From Schoenoplectus triqueter (Eukaryota > Streptophyta > Magnoliopsida > Poales > Cyperaceae), in contig CAXKVV010001204.1 of NCBI GenBank assembly GCA_964058805.1, positions 1 through 26,594 of the forward strand: a stretch of 26,594 nt of DNA, read 5' to 3'. The translations under genes were made by a program, and so were the position numbers. Below, piece after piece: positions 21,301 to 26,594 of the stretch (positions within the stretch are counted from its first letter, which is position 1; the number at the start of each line of letters is the position of its first letter). The notes below the pieces were generated by a model, which searched no databases, had not been told where the DNA came from, and worked only from the letters and a program-made list of their open reading frames with translations.

Positions 21301-24300
21301 CCCATCAAAATATGTAAGGCGTGTATCAGAAAAGTTAAAAAGATAAAAAGAAAATACGTCACTGAACATTTTTGTTCAAACGTGTCAGTCTCAATGACGC
21401 GTTTGTAAAACGTCATTGTCAGTTTATATTTTTAAAATTTTGATTTATCACTTTTATTATTAAAATTAGAATTATTTAGATAATTAAATATAAAATCGCT
21501 GTGGAGTCGCACACACCCATTTTGCAGATTAAATTATATAGTTTTTATTTAACTAAGTGTATTAATATTAATTAAGTCATATAATAAGGTCTAGTCTACT
21601 CTCCTCTGATAAAACGAGACACAACAGTACAACACTCACCGTATTAGAAAGAAAAAAAAAGGATCGAGCAGGAGAACATGCAAATACCATTGTATCGAAT
21701 ATGTATAAAAGATGTAATATTGTTGACTAGATCACACGACCATGACTAAGTCATTGGCATTCGCTGTCACTTTTATCCAATAAGTTTAATGAGGGGGCGG
21801 ATCGTGCAAGTCCTACTAGAAACTTCTATAAAAATATTTTTATAATTATGCATATTTTAAAAAAAAATGAAAAATATATCTATATTAAAAAAAAATTGAC
21901 CCTAAAAAAAATCTAACTTTTACCTCCCTTTCCCTGCGTCAAATTCATCGGATCGAACAAAAAATACTAGTTATTTAGAAATGTCAATTAGAAAAATAAT
22001 AGAATGTCAATCATACCTTCATTTTAAATAAATATTTTATATCCAAAAAATGAACCAAAAAGATAAAACCCAAAAAAGAAAAAAAATGGACCAATTGCAA
22101 GTAGACGCAATTTCACCACCCTCGACCCTACCATGTTCTGATTAAAATTGTAAAAATGAGAGAAAAAAAAAATTGCGTGAAAAAAGTATGGCTAAAGGGA
22201 AACAAAGAAACCAGTCCACCGACACTTTTCCCCAAAATATAAAGAAACAAAAAACCAAACTGCCTCCTGTCATAAAGTGTGCCGGAAACAGGGGATAGTT
22301 ACAAAGTCCTCCTTCTCAGGATCACCATTGTAACAACAAATGTCATGTTGAGATCCCAAATAAGAAAATTCACTCCAACTTTTTTTTTCTATAATTAAAT
22401 TTCACCCAAACCTCCCTTTTACTATATCTGCCCCAAAGTACCAAATTTAACTCGACCGTTGATATTAAGTTCTCGAGGAAAAAAAAAGGATGGTTGATAC
22501 TAGGGGCGTGGATCTTGATTCTTGGATATGCCATCTAGCCAATAAAGAGCTAGACTGCCCTTCAGTGACATCATTAAATTTTCTTGTTTGACAAAGACGT
22601 GGGGTTTCATTTATAACCATTAGATTAGCTTAATTACTTCTGCTGATACTAATTAATGTTAAATAAGGGTGCAGCGTGCATGGAATATGCTCATAAACTG
22701 ACAATGCACTTGATTTTAAGTGGCAATCCTTCTATGATTGGTCTAACATGCAGAGATGATAATAACTGAAAACAACAAAACAAATCAAAGAGAAACAGAG
22801 GAAACAAGTGAGCGCATACCAAATTTCCATCGGGCTTGGACGAGGCCTATTTCAGGGTTATGTACCAGAAAAGGGATGGTACGCCACAGGAAGTCTGATT
22901 CTGGTTGAAAATCAGCATCGAAAATCACAACGAAATCGCACTCCTTGACATATGCATGCTTCATCCCCTCTTTCAGAGCCCCTGCTTTGTACCCGTTTCT
23001 GTTATCGCGTATCTCGTATTTTATGTTGATCCCCTTGCTCGCCCAACGATCACATTCCAATTGTACCATGTCCTGCATTGTACAATAATCACTCAATATT
23101 TTCCTTTTACGTTGATTCAACTTCTTGTATACGGCTTAATTTAGTTCTAAATTTGCTACATTGTAGGAAAGGTAATTTATTAGACAGTAACGACAATTTA
23201 ATTTGTATAATCTGATCAAAACCCTCATCTTGTTAGAACAATATGTCAATCCGAACCTGATTATATTATAGTACAATCCCTAACAATAGATGCTCAAGAA
23301 CAAATGGAATAATGTTCACAGTTACTATGTTTTGTCCAAACAAAGGGTTTTTTATTATTTTGGCGGGTAATACAATATATTTTTGCATACAAAAACATTT
23401 TTGCTGTACTCATGTCATGTCATCTCGCCTATCGAATCTATAATCTTGGTGCCACGAGTAAGATTATTGTCTCGAGATACGTGTGTGGGGAGGAAAAAGG
23501 ACAAAACTTCAGATCAATTATCAGATAAAAGTCAGAACACCGTTGGCTTTGTAGTAGTACCGTACCAATAACAACAATGCAGGGGTTAAATAATAATAAC
23601 AAATTTCACTCCGGACCCGGATCCACTGTCGCGCGGCACGATGCGGCGCAGCACGTAATCTGTTCGATCACTTCAAGATTCGAGTTAGCACGAATCTCAA
23701 AGTGATCGAACGGACCACGTGATGTGCCGCACGGTGCCGCGCGACAGCAGATCTGGTTCCATTTCACTCCCCTATGCATGAAATTAACCTCATGCTTCCT
23801 TGCTTCCTACAAAAGAATTTGACAATGCTAATTAAAAAAGATTCTAACAAGATCTACCTTGATGACTGGGTCGGTTGAGTCGTCGAGTACTTGGATGATG
23901 ATGCGATCGGACGGCCAGGACAGTCCACATGCTGCTCCTATTGACAACTGGTACACCTGCACATGTGTATACCATTTGTCAAAAATTGAAAGCATGAAGT
24001 GATGTGGAGGAAAGAAATAATGAAGAATGCTTCGGATGCTTGAAATTGTTATCTATCGTAGTAATTATGTTGGTGTACCTCTCTTTCATTGTACATGGGG
24101 ATCTGAACCAGCACCATGGGATACGCCGAATTGCCGAGCTCCAAGTCGTCGGAGATGGGCTCGAAGCGGTACTGCTTGTGCGGCCCCCTGCCAAAGAGTT
24201 TTACCAGAACAATGACAATGGCCATGTACAATTTCTCAACCAGCAGCATTACTGACATGAAGAGGCATAGAAACACCGATAGCTGGAGAAGCGGCACTAT

Positions 24301-24408
24301 GACCGGCGCCTTTATTTGTTCCCATATCACACCAATTTGCTCTGTTATGTCGTCCCTCGTACCTTGAAATGTCTCAGGTAGAACCGCTGTTGTCGAAAGC
24401 CGGTCCAT
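15336..24408 (-). CDS. CSLA: Cellulose synthase-like A (glucomannan 4-beta-mannosyltransferase), complete, 9 exons
   Basis: A GT2 glycosyltransferase of the Golgi membrane that builds beta-1,4-mannan/glucomannan from GDP-mannose (and GDP-glucose). Exons, minus strand: 24408-24079, 23956-23858, 23072-22820, 16877-16767, 16620-16484, 16331-16218, 16093-15894, 15798-15604, 15498-15336. All have GT-AG borders and consistent phase, giving 533 residues, the usual CslA length. It starts [16 protein letters not shown]. Catalytic residues are present: DD at 135-136, DAD at 195-197, TVEDMD at 286-291 and QQHRW at 325-329. An N-terminal membrane region lies at about 35-70 and further spans in the last third (exons 7-9). 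It ends VGTIVPHT. The sequence is closest to CSLA9/CSLA2-type proteins as I remember them. Intron 3 is 5942 bp; the other introns are 95-785 bp. Every exon is intact, so the gene is probably functional. Which CSLA paralogue it is cannot be settled without a tree. Confidence 0.97.
20592..20934. repeat. Cluster of imperfect direct repeats in CslA intron 3
   Basis: TTGGTTACCA-AACACATGT followed by AATTATAGTCAA occurs around 20629-20673 and again, interrupted, around 20752-20806. CTTGTAAATGCGTAGGA occurs exactly at 20856-20872 and 20918-20934, 62 bp apart. Together these suggest local duplications in this part of the intron. It is non-coding as far as can be seen. Confidence 0.65.
21074..21500. 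mobile_element. Mutator-like MITE family C, copy 2 (C2), in CslA intron 3
   Basis: About 427 bp with terminal inverted repeats of more than 50 bp: left TCAGCGATTTTTTTATTTAA, right arm reversed AGCGATTTTATATTTAATTATC. It is flanked on both sides by a perfect 9-bp direct repeat GTGGAGTCG (21065-21073 and 21501-21509), the size typical of Mutator-superfamily insertions. It shares ends and internal TTTGTAAA/ACGTCA-type motifs with C1 and has no coding capacity. Confidence 0.88.
23603..23770. mobile_element. 148-bp G+C-rich foldback MITE with 10-bp target duplication, in CslA intron 2
   Basis: The element occupies 23613-23760 and is flanked by perfect direct repeats ATTTCACTCC at 23603-23612 and 23761-23770. 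The arms pair along nearly the whole length. Left GGACCCGGATCCACTGTCGC matches the reversed right end GGAACCAGATCTGCTGTCGC, and both continue GCGGCAC... and GTTCGATCACTT. It is far richer in G+C than the surrounding intron. A CACGTG G-box lies in the right arm (23716-23721). A Mutator-like origin (9-11 bp duplication) is likely, and the perfect target duplication suggests a fairly recent insertion. Confidence 0.9.
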
Positions 24409-24615
24409 TGTAATTTTGTTTATGCCCTCTATTTCTCTTCCGCTTCTCTCTACGAAAATGAAGATTGAAGAGAATTGAGGAGAGGATAGGAGAGCAGATG
24501 AAAGCAGAGGATGAGTGAGGTGGTAGCTAAAGGGAAGAAATTAGGAGCACTGGAGGAAGTGGCGACACTGGGGTTGTAATTTGTATAGTTCTTTTTTGTT
24601 TGCTAAAGTTCCTTG
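24409..24615 (-). other. Probable CslA 5' UTR
   Basis: The minus strand is C/T rich upstream of the ATG at 24408. It contains no other ATG between the start codon and about 24600, so no upstream ORF is expected. The upper limit is inferred from the TATA candidate at 24642-24648. Confidence 0.45.
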
Positions 24616-24641
24616 AGGAAACACGAAATTGAAAGGAATGG

Positions 24642-24648
24642 TTTTATA
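24642..24648 (-). promoter_or_regulatory. TATA box candidate of CslA
   Basis: TATAAAA on the minus strand in the context CCTTTATAAAACC, about 234 bp before the CslA ATG. It would place transcription start near 24615. This is a motif match only; no transcript evidence is available. Confidence 0.5.
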
Positions 24649-26594
24649 AAGGTCGGACGGGGTTTGTTGATGTTGATATCTGGGTTGGGTTGGTACTTGG
24701 TAATTGGTATCTACCCTTTACCTGGTACGAGGAAAAAGTCACTGGATACACGGATAGTAGAAGCACACAGTTCACAAAGCACAACGCAGTTTCTCTTTTC
24801 TCCTATTTATTATTTTAGGGGTGTGAAATAGGAATCGCTGGAAAACTACGCTTTGAGGGGATCCCAACGAGCAATTTTTTCCAGAGGAAGGGAAACAAAG
24901 ACAGAGATAGTATGAAAGAAAGAAAGCGAGACTGCCTCAAAGTCTAAAACCTCCCCTGTTTCGAACTCCAAACCCCCAGCCAGGAAATGTAATTTAGGAG
25001 GGGAAGTGGTCAGGGGAGTGGAATAATGGTGGAACCATGAAGACTAATGGAGAGTGGGAGGGCTATGTACTTCTCTATCTAATTTGTATATAAATAAATA
25101 TAGATACAGCAACGAATATTCTATAAATGATAAATGGGGAGTTAATCTTTTTCACGGCTATGCTCTTACATAATTTTTTTTTTTTTACGGCTGTAGGGAT
25201 ATATCTTGCTAATTTTTCGAGCTTTCAGTTGAACCTGTTCTTTTACATAAACACTAAAACCAACCATGATTAAATGTGGTGCTATTAGAAAGAGCCATCA
25301 TCTGCTGCCATAGCAATAGTGGCACCGTTATCATACGTATAAAATATATGCCGTCTGATGTCAAATTCATATAATTCTCAAAATAAAAGGGTTAAAGAAA
25401 AATTTATCATATTCAATTTAAGTTGGATTGACAGAAGTTCATGCCATACTCGAGATGCAATTGCAATGTATACCGCTTGATTTGAATTTTATTTGAACCC
25501 CCAAAATCAAGTGGTATACTATTTGATATATTCATTACGAATAGAATAAATAAGAATACAGTCAAGACGTTATCACAACTTTTAAGCACATATAATTTGA
25601 TAAATAAATAAATAAATATGCGATTTATACTGCTTATGTCATACAATTCATTAATTACTTACTAATTATATAACTTTGTTTAATTAATTATATCACATGT
25701 ATTGATAAAATTGACGGACTTTCTGTCAGTTGATACAGTTAATCATAAAAGTTGTATGACATTACTGATTTATTGGCATTTATTACTACCATATCTCCAT
25801 AATGAGAAAGACTATTCGAATTCATAATATATTAATATTAAATACTAAATTTCTATCTGATTCCTTCTTCTTCTTCTTCTTCTTCTTCTTCTTCTTCTTC
25901 TTCTTCTTCTTCTTCTTCTTCTTCTTCTTCTTCTTCTTTCCCTTTCGTTTCTTCTTTAATATGTTCAACTCTTTTTGAATTTATTTTAAATAAATTTTAT
26001 AAAAGGTTATTTGTCTGTTACCTCAAAAAAAAATATTTGACAAAAAAATCAAAGTTAATCGTTAAAATCAAATAACAAATCAATTGCTGTAATAGATAGT
26101 ATATCATGATTTTTGAGTAATTTCTTTTCGGCAATTAAAGTTACAGATGAAAAATACAAAGACATACTATCAATTAAAATTGATCCGTGAAACCTTCGAA
26201 TATCATATTATAATGTCCAATGATATAAAATTTCAATATAATTTATTAAGTATTTCTTTACTTCTTTAGGATTTATAAATGGAGCTCTATAAAGTTTGAA
26301 TGGATTAAAATAAATATACACAAAGTTTTAGAAATCACGTTAATATTTGATTTTTTTTTCACCGTCTAAATTTCAATTAGAAAATATTAGTATACCATGG
26401 GACAAAAGAGAAGTGTAGCATCATAGAATATTTATCATTTAATCTGAATTTAACTGCTATCATTAATAAGATATATATAGATTAAAAAAAAAGCCAGAGT
26501 ATTTCAATGCTGCTAAATTTTTTATTATACGGAAAAATAAATCAGCCACTGTTATTACCGTACAATTTAATTAATTTCTCCGTGGACCACTGTA
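24649..26594. other. Upstream region of CslA
   Basis: A+T-rich promoter and intergenic DNA. Apart from the (CTT)n tract I see no gene, RNA or transposable element. The region runs to the end of the window, so no upstream neighbour is visible. Confidence 0.6.
25864..25938. repeat. (CTT)n microsatellite, about 25 units
   Basis: An uninterrupted CTT run of about 75 bp ending in CTTTCCC, about 1.46 kb upstream of the CslA start codon. On the minus strand it is (GAA)n. Such tracts vary in length between individuals. Confidence 0.95.

Larger units (their letters stand above)
16878..22819 (-). other. Large intron 3 of CslA (5.9 kb)
   Basis: Joins WKF-G|GT (donor at 22819) to GCAG|TG-AAT (acceptor ending 16878), splitting a valine codon. 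It holds one MITE (C2, 21074-21500) and a small repeat cluster (20592-20934). The rest is A+T-rich sequence with no recognisable nested gene, RNA gene or transposon ORF on either strand. The short open frames in it (60-90 codons) have no family resemblance and no coding-like composition. Confidence 0.9.

Noticed and set aside
17520..22230. Matching GTCGGTGGGAA / CCACCGACACTTTTCCCC motifs near 17550, 17645 and 22215 as ends of a large inverted element
   Set aside because: Similarity stops after about 12-15 bases, and there is no target duplication or internal transposon feature.
1..26594. CRISPR array, bacterial operon or viral genes
   Set aside because: The genes are intron-split plant families, and no regularly spaced repeats or viral protein motifs were seen.

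Overview
This window is nuclear DNA from a flowering plant, most likely a eudicot. Genes are split by GT-AG introns, non-coding DNA is strongly A+T rich, and several miniature inverted-repeat transposable elements (MITEs) are present. I see no bacterial, viral or organellar features. All family names come from recognising protein sequence and motifs by eye; no database search was run.

Layout. (1) Positions 1-6766, plus strand: the 3' eighteen exons of a RAD5A-type DNA repair translocase/ubiquitin ligase (HIRAN, SNF2 helicase with embedded RING, helicase C). The N-terminus lies outside the window. Two exon-intron borders carry recent tandem duplications of 90 and 100 bp, which leave a duplicated 3' splice site and a duplicated 5' splice site. 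(2) Positions 6767-7913: convergent intergenic DNA. (3) Positions 8093-7914, minus strand: a 59-residue single-span membrane protein of unknown function, with a probable 5' UTR exon ending at 8882. (4) Positions 9188-11835: a roughly 1.3 kb sequence present twice in tandem. Each copy holds one member of two different foldback MITE families (A and B) at (TA)n tracts, but in opposite order. (5) Positions 11836-15335: A+T-rich intergenic DNA with a small 30-bp repeat array, one copy of a Mutator-like MITE (family C) and unidentified short open frames. (6) Positions 24408-15336, minus strand: a complete nine-exon cellulose synthase-like A gene (glucomannan 4-beta-mannosyltransferase, 533 residues). 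Its third intron is about 5.9 kb and contains a second family C MITE with a perfect 9-bp target duplication. Its second intron contains a 148-bp G+C-rich foldback element with a perfect 10-bp target duplication. (7) Positions 24409-26594: CslA 5' UTR, promoter and upstream DNA with a (CTT)n microsatellite of about 75 bp.

The genes are not functionally linked: RAD5A acts in post-replication DNA repair, CslA makes hemicellulose in the Golgi, and the small gene is unassigned. I found no convincing undescribed biological system. The most interesting signals are the two splice-site duplications in RAD5A and the order-swapped pair of foldback elements.
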